The notes under the pieces were generated by a model, which saw nothing but the letters and a program-made list of their open reading frames with translations, did no database searches and was not told the DNA's origin. Positions 19,907 to 29,306 of a stretch of DNA of 64,000 bases are shown piece by piece (the stretch's first letter is position 1; the number at the start of each line of letters is the position of its first letter). The translations under genes were made by a program, and so were the position numbers. The DNA comes from Pseudomonas sp. Irchel 3H7. GTDB taxonomy: Bacteria; Pseudomonadota; Gammaproteobacteria; Pseudomonadales; Pseudomonadaceae. The stretch covers positions 558,001 through 622,000 of the forward strand of contig NZ_FYEA01000001.1 of NCBI RefSeq assembly GCF_900187605.1, given 5' to 3'.

Positions 19907-19939
19907 TCATCGTTGATGTCATCGCTGAGGACGGGGCGA

Positions 19940-19968
19940 ATCTTAAGGGCGTATCGAAAGCCTGTCAA
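19940..19968 (-). promoter_or_regulatory. Strong promoter of the tRNA-Ala/Glu operon
   Basis: Minus strand: TTGACA (19963-19968), a 17-base spacer, and TAAGAT (19940-19945). A GC-rich stretch (TCGCCCCGTCC) directly follows the -10, resembling the discriminator of stringently controlled stable-RNA promoters. Confidence 0.82.
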
Positions 19969-20059
19969 ACTTATTTTTGAAATTTTTCAAAGTTTTTCGT
20001 CGGCATAACAATCACTTACCGCCCTCCCCCGTAAATCCGGGACTTGGGATAAAGCATGC

Positions 20060-20152
20060 CCCTGTAGGAGCTGCCGCAGACTGCGATCTTTTGACGTTGC
20101 CGTTTAAAGATCAAGATCAAAAGATCGCAGCCTTCGGCAGCTCCTACAGGGG
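20060..20152. repeat. REP doublet, GTAGGAGCTGCCGCAGGCTGCGATC family
   Basis: Inverted arms (CTGTAGGAGCTGCCG ... and ... CGGCAGCTCCTACAG) enclose GATCTTTTGA and its mirror. It lies directly after the gltX stop, between gltX and the tRNA promoter, and may also act as a transcript-end hairpin. Confidence 0.87.
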
Positions 20153-20162
20153 GGTTAAGTTA

Positions 20163-21644
20163 TCAGGCGATAGCGCCCAGCAGTTTTTCCCACTCTTTGT
20201 TTTCTTTCTTCGACACGCCGCCCAGCAGGTCGATCGCCTGACGCAGACGATAACGGGTCAGGTCCGGGCCGAGGATTTCCATCGCATCGAGTACCGACAC
20301 CGAACTCGCCTGCCCCGTGATTGCAGCAAACATCAGCGGCATTGCATCGCGCAGTTTCAACTCCAGCGATTCGACCACCGCCTGAATCGTCGCGGTGATG
20401 GCGTCTTTCTCCCACTGACGCAGGCTTTCCAGCTTCCACAGGATCAACTGCATCAACTGGCGAACCTGATCGCCCGAGAGCTTCTTCGATTCAAACAGCT
20501 TGGCATCCGGGTTAACGCCGCCGGCGAAGAAGAAGCCGCCCAGCGGTGCAACCTGACTGAAGGTTTCAACGCGGCCCTGCACCAGCGGCGCGATCTTCAT
20601 CATGTATTCCGGGTTCAACGCCCAGGTCTGCAGGCGGCTGGCAAACTCTTCCACCGGCAGATCACGCAGCCACTGGCCGTTGAGCCACGACAGTTTCTCG
20701 ATGTCGAAGATTGGCCCGCCCAGCGAGACACGCTTGAGGTCGAAGTTGTCGACCATTTCCTGCAGCGAGAACTTCTCGCGCTCGTCCGGCATCGACCAGC
20801 CCATGCGGCCGAGGTAGTTGAGCATCGCTTCCGGCATGAAGCCCATGCGCTCGTAGAACGTCACCGAAGTCGGGTTCTTGCGCTTGGACAGTTTGCTCTT
20901 GTCCGGGTTACGCAGCAGCGGCATGTAGCACAGCTCTGGTTGCTCCCAGCCGAAGTATTCGTACAGCAGAATCAGTTTCGGTGCCGATGGCAGCCATTCT
21001 TCGCCGCGCAGGACGTGGGTGATGCCCATCAGGTGATCGTCGACGACGTTGGCGAGGAAGTACGTTGGCAGGCCGTCGGTCTTCATCAGCACTTGCATGT
21101 CCATGCGATCCCACGGGATCTCGACATCACCACGGAGCATGTCCGGCACCACGCAAACGCCTTCGCTCGGCACCTTCATGCGGATCACGTGGGGTTCGCC
21201 AGCGGCCAGACGAGCGGCGACTTCTTCTTTCGACAGCAGCAGCGCGCGGCCGTCGTAGCGTGGCGTTTCGCCGCGCGCCATTTGCTCGGCGCGCATCTGA
21301 TCCAGCTCTTCAGCGGTGCAGAAGCACGGGAACGCATGGCCCATGTCGACCAGTTGCTGGCAGTACTTCTGATAGATGTCGCCACGCTCGCTCTGCCGGT
21401 ACGGGCCGTGCGGCCCGCCAACGTCCGGGCCTTCGCTCCAGTCGATGCCCAGCCAGCGCAGGGCGTCGAAGATCTGCTGTTCGGACTCGCGGGTCGAACG
21501 CAACTGGTCGGTGTCTTCGATGCGCAGGATGAACTCACCGCCATGCTGCTTGGCAAAGCAGTAGTTGAACAATGCGATGTAAGCGGTACCTACGTGGGGA
21601 TCCCCGGTAGGCGATGGCGCGATGCGAGTGCGGACGGTGGTCAT
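20163..21644 (-). CDS. gltX: Glutamyl-tRNA synthetase
   Basis: Class I synthetase charging tRNA-Glu. It is 493 aa, a normal bacterial length. The HIGH-type motif is HVGT (17-20) within [18 protein letters not shown], and the KMSKS-type motif is KLSKR near residue 245 ([13 protein letters not shown]). The start at 21644 ([14 protein letters not shown]) is the family N-terminus; the frame extends 11 codons upstream without support. Downstream on the same strand are two tRNA-Glu and two tRNA-Ala genes, so the enzyme and its substrate RNA are neighbours; the tRNAs have their own promoter. Confidence 0.97.
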   Translation of the reverse strand: MTTVRTRIAPSPTGDPHVGTAYIALFNYCFAKQHGGEFILRIEDTDQLRSTRESEQQIFDALRWLGIDWSEGPDVGGPHGPYRQSERGDIYQKYCQQLVDMGHAFPCFCTAEELDQMRAEQMARGETPRYDGRALLLSKEEVAARLAAGEPHVIRMKVPSEGVCVVPDMLRGDVEIPWDRMDMQVLMKTDGLPTYFLANVVDDHLMGITHVLRGEEWLPSAPKLILLYEYFGWEQPELCYMPLLRNPDKSKLSKRKNPTSVTFYERMGFMPEAMLNYLGRMGWSMPDEREKFSLQEMVDNFDLKRVSLGGPIFDIEKLSWLNGQWLRDLPVEEFASRLQTWALNPEYMMKIAPLVQGRVETFSQVAPLGGFFFAGGVNPDAKLFESKKLSGDQVRQLMQLILWKLESLRQWEKDAITATIQAVVESLELKLRDAMPLMFAAITGQASSVSVLDAMEILGPDLTRYRLRQAIDLLGGVSKKENKEWEKLLGAIA

Positions 21645-21872
21645 GGCATGTCTCGAAAAGAATGAAAAGCAAAACAATCAAGCGGCGAATGGTAACAGGC
21701 GACACCCGCCCCGCTCCAGCGGGCAGGGCATTTAAGCCAAGTTTGCGTCTGTAACGCCGGTAAGCCGTGGTGAATGGGCAAATATCAGCGGATGGCATTT
21801 ACCGTTTATCGGCTGTATGCCAGATTCGCCTGCTGATAACTTTCCTTACAATTCCTCGACTACAGTTTGCCC

Positions 21873-22922
21873 ATGCCTGCCCAACTCAAGCGTCGCCTGT
21901 TGATTTTCCTGCTGCTGGTCCTGTTGATTGCCGGGGGCTTCTTCGCCCACTGGTTTTTCAAGGGACGCTTTTATGAAAGCACCGACAACGCCTATGTCCA
22001 GGGCGAAATCACCCGTGTGTCGAGCCAATTGAGCGCGCGCATCGATGAAGTGCTGGTGCAGGACAATCAGCACGTGGAAAAAGGCCAGCTACTGGTGCGC
22101 CTGGAACCGAATGATTTCCGCCTGGCCATCGATCGCGCCAATGCCGCCCTCGCCACCCGCGAAGCCGAGCGCCTGCAGGCGCAAAGCAAATTGACTCAGC
22201 AATCGAGCCTGATCGCCGCCAGCGATGCGCAAGTGGCGACCACCCAAGCGACACTTGGCCGCTCGCAGATGGATTTGTCGCGCGCCGAAACCCTGCGCAA
22301 ACCCGGTTACGTTTCCGAAGAACGCGTGACCACCCTCTCCGCCGACGCCCACATTGCCCGCTCGCAAGTGGCCAAGGCGCAAGCCGACGCACAAGGCCAG
22401 CGTCAGCAAGTCAACGCCCTGAACGCCGAAATCAAACGCCTCGACGCGCAGATCGCCAACGCTCGCGCCGATCTCGCGCAAGCCGAACTCAACCTGACCC
22501 GCAGTGAAATCCACGCACCGATCAGCGGTCTCGTCGGCCAGCGCGCCGCGCGCAACGGCCAAGTGGTGCAGGCCGGTGCCTATCTGCTGTCGATCGTCCC
22601 GGACGAAGATATCTGGGTGCAGGCCAACTTCAAGGAAACCCAGATCGGCCATATGCAACCCGGTCAGAAAGCCGAACTGACCTTCGACGCCTACGGCGAC
22701 ACACCGATCGAAGCGCGGGTCGACAGTCTGTTCGCCGCTTCCGGTGCGCAGTTCAGCCTGCTGCCACCGGACAACGCCACCGGCAACTTCACCAAAGTCG
22801 TGCAGCGGATTCCGGTGAAGTTGACGTTCAAGGCCGACAACCCGCTGCACGGCAAGATCCGTCCGGGCATGTCCGTCACCGCCACCGTGAACATCAAAGA
22901 CGCCCCGGACAATGGCCGGTGA
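21873..22922 (+). CDS. EmrA-like membrane fusion protein of an efflux pump
   Basis: Periplasmic adaptor of a major-facilitator tripartite efflux system (HlyD/EmrA family), 349 aa. An N-terminal membrane anchor (about 8-30) precedes the biotinyl-lipoyl segment (YESTDNAYVQGEITRVSSQLSARIDEVLVQDNQHVEKGQLLVRL in shorter pieces), a long coiled-coil hairpin (about 85-205, alternating Ala/Gln/Arg heptads) and the beta-barrel region ending in RPGMSVTATV. The ATG at 21873 is chosen over a TTG at 21867; the ribosome site is weak. It overlaps the transporter gene by 11 bases, indicating one operon. The substrates are unknown. Confidence 0.9.
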   Translation: MPAQLKRRLLIFLLLVLLIAGGFFAHWFFKGRFYESTDNAYVQGEITRVSSQLSARIDEVLVQDNQHVEKGQLLVRLEPNDFRLAIDRANAALATREAERLQAQSKLTQQSSLIAASDAQVATTQATLGRSQMDLSRAETLRKPGYVSEERVTTLSADAHIARSQVAKAQADAQGQRQQVNALNAEIKRLDAQIANARADLAQAELNLTRSEIHAPISGLVGQRAARNGQVVQAGAYLLSIVPDEDIWVQANFKETQIGHMQPGQKAELTFDAYGDTPIEARVDSLFAASGAQFSLLPPDNATGNFTKVVQRIPVKLTFKADNPLHGKIRPGMSVTATVNIKDAPDNGR

Positions 22923-24462
22923 TTCGCTGATCCGCCCGGTCGGCGAGCCGACTCGGCGCGACTGGATTGCGGTGATGAGCGTAATGCTCGGCGCTTTTAT
23001 GGCCGTGCTCGACATCCAGATCACCAACTCTTCTTTGAAGGATATTCAGGGCGCCTTGTCGGCGACACTGGAAGAAGGCTCGTGGATTTCCACCTCGTAT
23101 CTGGTCGCGGAAATCATCATGATCCCGCTGACCGCGTGGCTGGTGCAGTTGTTGTCGGCGCGTCGGCTGGCGGTGTGGGTGTCGCTGGGTTTTCTGGCTT
23201 CGTCGTTGCTGTGCTCGATGGCGTGGAGCCTGGAGAGCATGATCGTCTTTCGCGCCATGCAGGGTTTCACCGGTGGCGCGCTGATCCCGCTGGCGTTCAC
23301 CCTGACCCTGATCAAACTCCCCGAACACCACCGCGCCAAAGGCATGGCGATGTTCGCCATGACCGCCACGTTCGCGCCATCAATCGGTCCGACGCTGGGC
23401 GGCTGGCTCACGGAAAACTGGGGCTGGGAGTACATTTTCTATATCAACATCCCGCCGGGCCTGATCATGATCGCCGGACTGATGTACGGACTAGAGAAGA
23501 AAGAAGCGCACTGGGAACTGCTGAAAAGCACCGACTACACCGGCATCCTCACGCTGGGAGTCGGCCTCGGTTGCTTGCAAGTCTTTCTTGAAGAAGGCCA
23601 TCGCAAGGACTGGCTCGAATCGAGCCTGATCGTGACCCTGGGCAGCATCGCCCTGCTCAGCCTGATTACCTTTGTGATCGTGCAGATTTCCAAACCGAAT
23701 CCGCTGATCAACCTTGGCATTCTGCGCAATCGCAACTTTGGCTTGTCGAGTATTTCCAGCCTGGGCATGGGTGTCGGGTTGTACGGTTCGATCTATCTGT
23801 TGCCGCTGTATCTGGCGCAGATCCAGAACTACAACGCCCTGCAGATCGGCGAAGTGATCATGTGGATGGGCGTGCCGCAGCTGTTCCTGATTCCGCTGGT
23901 GCCGAAGCTGATGAAGTTTGTTTCGCCGAAATGGCTGTGCACGATCGGCTTTGGGCTGTTCGGGCTGGCGAGTTTTTCTTCGGGGGTGCTCAACCCGGAC
24001 TTTGCCGGGCCGCAGTTCAATCAGATTCAGATCATCCGGGCGCTGGGGCAGCCGTTGATCATGGTGACGATTTCGCTGATTGCCACGGCGTACATCCTGC
24101 CGCAGGACGCGGGGTCGGCGTCGAGTCTGTTCAATATTCTGCGTAACCTCGGCGGTGCGATCGGCATTGCCTTGCTGGCGACGCTGCTGGATGCGCGCAC
24201 CAAGACTTACTTCGATTATTTGCGTGAGGCGGTGGTGCCGACCAATCCGCAGGTGGCTGAGCGGCTGGCATCGATGACGGATCGGTTTGGCAGTGACACG
24301 GCGGCGTTGGGCAAGTTGAGTGAGATCGTCCATCAACAGGCGGCGATCATGGCTTACAACGATGCGTTTCACTTTGTCGGGATTGCGCTGGGGATCAGTA
24401 TGCTGGCGATTTTGTTGACCAAGAAATTGCCGCAAGGATTGAAGGCTGGGGAGTCCCACTAA
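22912..24462 (+). CDS. DHA2-family (EmrB-like) drug:proton antiporter
   Basis: Inner-membrane major-facilitator transporter of 516 aa with about 14 predicted helices, as in EmrB/QacA. Family motifs are visible: LDIQITNSSLKDIQGAL in helix 1, RAMQGFTGGALIPLAF and the motif C-like PSIGPTLGGWLTENWGWEYIFYINIPPG around residues 140-180. It starts inside the end of the adaptor gene. No third, outer-membrane gene is adjacent, so the pair probably uses a TolC-like channel encoded elsewhere. No dedicated regulator lies next to it. Confidence 0.92.
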   Translation: MAGDSLIRPVGEPTRRDWIAVMSVMLGAFMAVLDIQITNSSLKDIQGALSATLEEGSWISTSYLVAEIIMIPLTAWLVQLLSARRLAVWVSLGFLASSLLCSMAWSLESMIVFRAMQGFTGGALIPLAFTLTLIKLPEHHRAKGMAMFAMTATFAPSIGPTLGGWLTENWGWEYIFYINIPPGLIMIAGLMYGLEKKEAHWELLKSTDYTGILTLGVGLGCLQVFLEEGHRKDWLESSLIVTLGSIALLSLITFVIVQISKPNPLINLGILRNRNFGLSSISSLGMGVGLYGSIYLLPLYLAQIQNYNALQIGEVIMWMGVPQLFLIPLVPKLMKFVSPKWLCTIGFGLFGLASFSSGVLNPDFAGPQFNQIQIIRALGQPLIMVTISLIATAYILPQDAGSASSLFNILRNLGGAIGIALLATLLDARTKTYFDYLREAVVPTNPQVAERLASMTDRFGSDTAALGKLSEIVHQQAAIMAYNDAFHFVGIALGISMLAILLTKKLPQGLKAGESH

Positions 24463-24470
24463 CTGCAACT

Positions 24471-24574
24471 GATCGTTCCCATGCTCCGCGTGGGAATGAC
24501 TCCGGTGACGCTCTGCGTCACAGCGGACGCGGAGCGTCCGGGGCTGCATTCCCACGCAGAGCGTGGGAACGATC
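24471..24574. repeat. REP doublet, GATCGTTCCCACGCTCTGCGTGGGAATG family
   Basis: GATCGTTCCCATGCTCCGCG at the left and its mirror at the right (ending 24574) flank an internal GACGCTCTGCGTC hairpin and GGACGCGGAGCGTCC. It lies between the convergent ends of the DHA2 gene and uvrB, where its hairpins may serve both as a boundary. Confidence 0.85.
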
Positions 24575-24578
24575 CTCC

Positions 24579-26594
24579 TTACACAGCCAAAAGCCGTTCA
24601 CGCAGTTTGGCAATCTCATCGCGCATCTGCGCCGCCGCTTCAAACTCCAGATCCCGCGCCAGCTGATACATCTTCTCTTCCAGCGCACGAATGCGTTTGG
24701 TGATCTCGCTCGGCGAGCGCAATTCGGCTTCGTACTTGGCGTTCTCTTCGGCGGCCTTGGCCATGCCTTTGCGCTTCTTGCTGCGCGAGCCCGGCACGGT
24801 GGCGCCTTCCATGATGTCGGCGACGTCCTTGATCACACCGCGCGGGGTGATGCCGTTTTCCAGGTTGAAGGCGATCTGCTTGTCGCGACGCCGCTCGGTC
24901 TCGCCGATCGCGCGCTCCATCGAACCGGTCATGCGATCGGCATAGAGAATCGCCCGACCATTGAGGTTACGCGCCGCGCGGCCAATGGTCTGAATCAGCG
25001 AACGCTCGGAGCGCAGGAAACCTTCCTTGTCCGCATCAAGAATCGCCACCAGCGACACTTCCGGCATGTCCAGACCTTCACGCAGCAAGTTGATCCCGAC
25101 CAGCACATCAAAAGTGCCAAGGCGCAGATCGCGGATGATCTCGACCCGCTCAACCGTGTCGATGTCCGAGTGCAGATAACGCACGCGCACACCGTGGTCG
25201 GCAAGGTAATCGGTAAGGTCTTCGGCCATGCGCTTGGTCAGCGTGGTGACCAGCACCCGCTCTTCGACCGCCACGCGTTTGCTGATTTCCGAGAGCAGAT
25301 CGTCGACCTGAGTCAGCGCCGGGCGCACCTCAACCTGCGGGTCGACCAGACCGGTCGGCCGTACCACTTGCTCGACCACGCGCCCGGCGTGCTCGGCTTC
25401 GTAATTGCCCGGGGTCGCCGAGACAAAAATGGTCTGTGGGCTGACCCCTTCCCACTCGTCAAAACGCATCGGCCGGTTATCCAGTGCCGACGGCAGACGG
25501 AAGCCGTATTCGACGAGGGTTTCCTTGCGCGAACGGTCGCCCTTATACATCGCGCCGACCTGCGGCACGCTGACGTGGGATTCGTCGATCACCAGCAAGG
25601 CATCGGCCGGCAGGTAATCGTAGAGGGTCGGCGGCGCAGCGCCGGCCGGACGCCCGGACAGATAGCGCGAGTAGTTTTCGATGCCGTTGCAGTAACCCAG
25701 TTCGAGGATCATTTCCAGATCAAAGCGGGTGCGCTGCTCCAGCCGCTGAGCCTCGACCAGTTTGTTGTTGCTGCGCAGGTATTCGAGGCGCTCCTGCAAT
25801 TCGACTTTGATATGTTCGATGGCGTCGAGCAGGGTTTCCCGAGGCGTCACATAGTGGCTCTTCGGGTAGAAGGTGAAACGCGGCATCTTGCGGATGACTT
25901 CGCCGGTCAGCGGGTCGAACGCGGAAATGCTTTCGACTTCGTCATCGAACAGCTCGATACGGATCGCTTCCAGATCGGATTCCGCCGGGTAGATGTCGAT
26001 CACGTCACCGCGAACACGGAAGGTCGCGCGGGCAAAATCCATATCATTGCGGGTGTATTGCAGGTCGGCCAGACGCCGTAGCAGCGCACGCTGATCGAGT
26101 TTGTCGCCGCGATCGACATGCAGCACCATCTTCAAATAAGTTTCCGGGCTGCCCAGACCGTAGATACACGACACCGTGGTGACGATGATCGCGTCCTTGC
26201 GCTCGAGCAGCGCTTTGGTCGCGGACAGACGCATCTGCTCGATGTGGTCGTTGATCGACGCGTCCTTCTCGATGAAAGTGTCGGACGACGGCACATAGGC
26301 TTCGGGCTGATAGTAGTCGTAGTAGGAAACGAAGTATTCAACGGCGTTATTCGGGAAAAACGCCTTGAACTCGCCGTACAACTGCGCGGCGAGGGTCTTG
26401 TTCGGCGCCAGCACCAGCGTCGGGCGCTGAATCTGCGAGATGACATTGGCGATACTGAAGGTCTTGCCCGAGCCGGTCACACCGAGCAGCGTCTGGTGCG
26501 CCAGCCCGGCTTCGATACCCTCGACCAATTGGCGAATGGCTTCCGGTTGATCGCCGGCGGGCTCGAAGCGGGTGACGAGCTGGAATTCGGACAT
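24579..26594 (-). CDS. uvrB: Excinuclease ABC subunit B
   Basis: DNA-damage recognition helicase of nucleotide excision repair, loaded by UvrA and partner of UvrC. It is 671 aa. It shows Walker A GVTGSGKT (38-45), the damage-sensing beta-hairpin [22 protein letters not shown] near 92-115, DESHVS as the DEAD-like box near 340, helicase motifs V and VI ([32 protein letters not shown]), and a C-terminal UVR coiled coil ([28 protein letters not shown]) for UvrC contact. The start at 26594 has an AGAGGTG site; the 15-codon upstream extension is rejected. No LexA-type box was found upstream. Confidence 0.97.
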   Translation of the reverse strand: MSEFQLVTRFEPAGDQPEAIRQLVEGIEAGLAHQTLLGVTGSGKTFSIANVISQIQRPTLVLAPNKTLAAQLYGEFKAFFPNNAVEYFVSYYDYYQPEAYVPSSDTFIEKDASINDHIEQMRLSATKALLERKDAIIVTTVSCIYGLGSPETYLKMVLHVDRGDKLDQRALLRRLADLQYTRNDMDFARATFRVRGDVIDIYPAESDLEAIRIELFDDEVESISAFDPLTGEVIRKMPRFTFYPKSHYVTPRETLLDAIEHIKVELQERLEYLRSNNKLVEAQRLEQRTRFDLEMILELGYCNGIENYSRYLSGRPAGAAPPTLYDYLPADALLVIDESHVSVPQVGAMYKGDRSRKETLVEYGFRLPSALDNRPMRFDEWEGVSPQTIFVSATPGNYEAEHAGRVVEQVVRPTGLVDPQVEVRPALTQVDDLLSEISKRVAVEERVLVTTLTKRMAEDLTDYLADHGVRVRYLHSDIDTVERVEIIRDLRLGTFDVLVGINLLREGLDMPEVSLVAILDADKEGFLRSERSLIQTIGRAARNLNGRAILYADRMTGSMERAIGETERRRDKQIAFNLENGITPRGVIKDVADIMEGATVPGSRSKKRKGMAKAAEENAKYEAELRSPSEITKRIRALEEKMYQLARDLEFEAAAQMRDEIAKLRERLLAV

Positions 26595-26931
26595 ATACAC
26601 CTCTGGGATCGCGGCATTCCGAACAAAGCGGAGCACCACGGGGACGACCGTAAACGACCGGTGTCGCGCAAGAAAAAACCTGGATTGTGCTCAATGTGGT
26701 GGCGATTGCCTCACCTTTCAAGGCAAACGTCCTACATCCGGTAAAGACTCTGACACGCGCAGTCGACTAACGGTCAAGAAATAATCGGAAAAACTTGCCT
26801 GAAAAGCCGAATCGCCTGTCGCCATTGTTCCGTAATGGCCTCTATACTAGCTCCCCGTTTGTGCACCGCTCTAGTGCATCCGGCTGGAGCGCGACACGTC
26901 CCTCCATTCTCCATTCAGAGCCGCCGCAATA
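26595..26931. other. Divergent uvrB / aminotransferase intergenic region
   Basis: This 337-base stretch carries no convincing gene. A TATACT at 26843-26848, about 84 bases upstream of the aminotransferase start, could be a -10 element, but no well-spaced -35 accompanies it. I saw no CTG-N10-CAG LexA site. Promoters for both flanking genes must lie here. Confidence 0.5.
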
Positions 26932-28128
26932 ATGAGCCTGTTCTCCGCTGTCGAAATGGCACCCCGCGATCCAATCCTGGGCCTCAACGAAGCATTCAAC
27001 GCCGATACCCGGACCACCAAGGTCAACCTGGGCGTTGGCGTGTACTGCAACGAAGAGGGGCGAATTCCACTTCTGCGCGCCGTGATCGAAGCCGAGACGA
27101 TTCGCGTCGCTCAACACGCTTCGCGCGGTTACCTGCCGATCGATGGCATCGCTGCCTACGACCAGGCCGTGCAAAAGCTGCTGTTCGGCAACGACTCGCC
27201 GCTGATCAGCGCCGGTCGCGTCATCACCACTCAGGCCGTCGGCGGGACCGGCGCACTGAAAATCGGTGCCGACTTCCTCAAGCAACTGCTGCCGAACGCT
27301 GTCGTGGCGATCAGCGACCCGAGCTGGGAAAACCACCGCGCCCTGTTCGAAACCGCCGGTTTCCCGGTGCAAAACTACCGTTACTACGACGCTGCCACCC
27401 ACGACGTAAACCGTGCCGGCATGCTCGAAGACCTCAACGCTCTGCCGAACGGCTCGATCGTTATCCTCCACGCTTGCTGCCACAACCCGACCGGCGTCGA
27501 CCTGACCCCGGCGGACTGGAACAACGTGCTGGAAGTGGTTAAAGCCAAAGGTCACGTACCGTTCCTCGACATGGCCTACCAGGGCTTTGGCGACGGTATC
27601 GACGAAGACGCCGCTGCCGTGCGCCTGTTCGCTGAATCCGGCCTGACCTTCTTCGTTTCGAGCTCGTTCTCCAAGTCGTTCTCGCTGTACGGCGAGCGCG
27701 TTGGCGCCCTGTCGATCATCAGCGAATCGAAAGAAGAAAGCGCGCGCGTGCTGTCGCAAGTCAAACGCGTGATCCGCACCAACTACTCCAACCCGCCGAC
27801 CCACGGCGCAAGCATCGTAGCGGCCGTGCTGAACAGCCCAGAACTGGGCGCACAGTGGGAAGCCGAGCTGGCTGAAATGCGTCTGCGCATTCGTGGCATG
27901 CGCGAGCAGATGGTTGCCCTGCTGGCCGAGAAAGCGCCGGGCCGCGACTTCAGCTTCGTCGGTCGTCAGCGCGGCATGTTCTCCTACTCCGGCCTGACCA
28001 CTGAGCAAGTGCATCGCCTGCGCAACGAGTTCGGCATCTACGCCCTGGATACCGGTCGTATCTGTGTGGCAGCGCTGAACCAGAGCAACATCAAGGCAGT
28101 AACGGATGCGATTGTTCAGGTCATCTGA
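26932..28128 (+). CDS. Aspartate/aromatic amino acid aminotransferase (TyrB/PhhC-like)
   Basis: PLP-dependent class I aminotransferase of 398 aa, transferring amino groups between aromatic amino acids or aspartate and 2-oxoglutarate. It starts MSLFSAVEMAPRDPILGLNEAF, typical of the AspC/TyrB Ia-alpha group. PLP-contact motifs are GGTGALKIGADFL near 103, HACCHNPTGVD near 185, the Asp/Tyr pair in FLDMAYQGFG, and the Schiff-base Lys248 in SSFSKSFSLYGERVG. The substrate preference (Asp versus Tyr/Phe) cannot be settled from sequence alone. It is monocistronic, with a terminator directly downstream. Confidence 0.92.
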   Translation: MSLFSAVEMAPRDPILGLNEAFNADTRTTKVNLGVGVYCNEEGRIPLLRAVIEAETIRVAQHASRGYLPIDGIAAYDQAVQKLLFGNDSPLISAGRVITTQAVGGTGALKIGADFLKQLLPNAVVAISDPSWENHRALFETAGFPVQNYRYYDAATHDVNRAGMLEDLNALPNGSIVILHACCHNPTGVDLTPADWNNVLEVVKAKGHVPFLDMAYQGFGDGIDEDAAAVRLFAESGLTFFVSSSFSKSFSLYGERVGALSIISESKEESARVLSQVKRVIRTNYSNPPTHGASIVAAVLNSPELGAQWEAELAEMRLRIRGMREQMVALLAEKAPGRDFSFVGRQRGMFSYSGLTTEQVHRLRNEFGIYALDTGRICVAALNQSNIKAVTDAIVQVI

Positions 28129-28143
28129 TTTCGCTGCGTGATG

Positions 28144-28178
28144 AAAAACGGGAAGCCTTGGGGCTTCCCGTTTTTTTA
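28144..28178 (+). terminator. Terminator of the aminotransferase gene
   Basis: The stem ACGGGAAGCC / GGCTTCCCGT (28148-28171) is followed by seven T. It lies 20 bases after the stop codon. Confidence 0.9.
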
Positions 28179-28226
28179 TTGCCACGAAACAATCCCCATA
28201 CCCTCTAAACTGCACACAAATCCCAT

Positions 28227-28315
28227 TGTAGGAGTGAGCCTGCTCGCGATAGCGTTTTTTCAGCCGAAGCATCACTGTCTGACACACCGCTATCGCGAGC
28301 AGGCTCACTCCTACA
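28227..28315. repeat. REP doublet, GTAGGAGTGAGCCTGCTCGCGATAGCG family
   Basis: TGTAGGAGTGAGCCTGCTCG at the left and its mirror ending at 28315 flank a short spacer. It lies upstream of a small hypothetical gene. Confidence 0.87.
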
Positions 28316-28353
28316 GGGTTTTGTGTTTATCCGAGTATTTTGTGAGAAGCCAA

Positions 28354-28554
28354 ATGAAAAACGACAACCTGCGCGCCGACCGTGACGATCTGGATGATTT
28401 CATCCCCCGCGCCTCAGCCAGACGCGAAAAAAGCCTGGTGCTGCAAGTAGCGGCCGGGGTGTTTCTCGGTGGCCTGGCGCTGTGGCTGGTGCAACTGGCG
28501 GCCACCGCGGCTTACGCCAAACTGATGATGGGCACCATCACCTTCGGCAGTTAA
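28354..28554 (+). CDS. Small single-pass membrane protein, unknown function
   Basis: A 66-residue protein, start at 28354 with a GAGAAG ribosome site. The N-terminus is charged (MKNDNLRADRDDLDDFIPRASARREKS), followed by one hydrophobic segment of about 20 residues (VLQVAAGVFLGGLALWLVQLAA) and a short tail. By the positive-inside rule the charged part is probably cytoplasmic. No family is recognised. Its stop overlaps the stop of the convergent gene on the other strand (28551-28554). Considered real because of the ribosome site, a coherent one-helix topology and tight packing with its neighbour. Confidence 0.7.
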   Translation: MKNDNLRADRDDLDDFIPRASARREKSLVLQVAAGVFLGGLALWLVQLAATAAYAKLMMGTITFGS

Positions 28555-28781
28555 GCCAGTTCGCTCGCACGCTGACTCGCGGCATCGTCATAAACGACGT
28601 ACAGCGATTCGGCGATCTGGCTTTTGATCGCCTTGGTGCTTTCAAGGCCCAGGACGAAGCCTTCGGCCTTGCCACCGGCGCGGTTCAATTCCTCAGCGGT
28701 GCTGGCCTGGGTGATTGCATCAAAGAGTTTTTCGGCGTGGGGACCGACGCCTTTGGGCAGGCTGATTTGCGCGATGCTCAT
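28551..28781 (-). CDS. Small soluble protein, unknown function
   Basis: A 76-residue protein beginning MSIAQISLPKGVGPHAEKLFDAI, with a GAGGTG ribosome site six bases before the start. It is predicted mostly helical, with no signal peptide or membrane segment. I do not recognise a family. It converges with and overlaps the stop codon of the small membrane-protein gene. Coding bias resembles the neighbours, so it is probably genuine. Confidence 0.68.
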   Translation of the reverse strand: MSIAQISLPKGVGPHAEKLFDAITQASTAEELNRAGGKAEGFVLGLESTKAIKSQIAESLYVVYDDAASQRASELA

Positions 28782-28963
28782 GCGAACACCTCGCTGTTAC
28801 AGGACAAACGGTTCATGACGCGGACCTTTTTCGGCAAATGGCCGGCAGCGCGTGTGACCACTTCCGGGCAGCCATGGTAGACCTCTGCTGCGGTTCTGGT
28901 AACCGCCAATCGCTGACAAGTCATCGTCCGTCCCGAGAATTCATTTAATTTTTCAGCCCATGC

Positions 28964-28991
28964 TTGACTTCTCTTTTTGAATCAGTAACAT
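28964..28991 (+). promoter_or_regulatory. Promoter of tRNA-Asn
   Basis: TTGACT (28964-28969), a 16-base spacer and TAACAT (28986-28991) lie 10 bases before the tRNA 5' end. Confidence 0.7.
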
Positions 28992-29001
28992 ACGCACCAA
29001 T

Positions 29002-29077
29002 TCCGCAATAGCTCAGTTGGTAGAGCAAATGACTGTTAATCATTGGGTCCCTGGTTCGAGTCCAGGTTGTGGAGCCA
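29002..29077 (+). tRNA. tRNA-Asn (GUU)
   Basis: A 76-base cloverleaf with 5' TCCGCAATAGCTCAGTTGGT, anticodon loop CTGTTAATC (anticodon GTT), a TTCGAGTCC T-loop and encoded CCA at 29075-29077. It stands alone, with its own promoter and terminator. Confidence 0.97.
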
Positions 29078-29082
29078 AATAG

Positions 29083-29117
29083 CAAAGCCCCTGAATCGAA
29101 AGATTCAGGGGCTTTTT
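29083..29117 (+). terminator. Terminator of tRNA-Asn
   Basis: The stem AGCCCCTGAATC / GATTCAGGGGCT with a short GAAA loop is followed by six T, a few bases after the tRNA. Confidence 0.9.
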
Positions 29118-29130
29118 TGTGGGCGCTCGA

Positions 29131-29246
29131 AAAGATCAGAAGATCGCAGCCTTCGGCAGCTCCTACAGATTCAGCGTTCATCCGCAGAATCGGCGGAGTA
29201 TGAGATCTGTGTAGGAGCTGCCGAAGGCTGCGATCTTTTGATCTTG
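29131..29246. repeat. REP doublet, GTAGGAGCTGCCGAAGGCTGCGATC family, reversed arms
   Basis: Arms at 29131-29167 and 29209-29246 are mirror copies, with the GTAGGAGC ends facing inward rather than outward as in most other doublets of this window. Confidence 0.85.
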
Positions 29247-29249
29247 AAA

Positions 29250-29292
29250 TGAAAAAGGGCCGATCTGCGGTTAACAGATCGACCCTTTTCTA
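29250..29292 (-). terminator. Terminator of the nucleobase permease gene (bidirectional)
   Basis: On the minus strand the stem GGGTCGATCTG / CAGATCGGCCC is flanked by A and T runs on both sides. It lies just after the permease stop at 29307. Confidence 0.82.
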
Positions 29293-29306
29293 TTCACCTA
29301 CAGCGG

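Noticed and set aside
19977..21665. A 562-codon plus-strand frame over gltX
   Set aside because: It lies opposite gltX, has an unnatural His/Arg/Gln composition, and starts inside the tRNA promoter region.
26595..26931. LexA (SOS) box upstream of uvrB
   Set aside because: No CTG-N10-CAG site was found; the nearest CTG...CAG pair has seven bases between.
29002..29077. Integration site or genomic island at tRNA-Asn
   Set aside because: No integrase gene, no repeat of the tRNA 3' end and only core-type genes around it.
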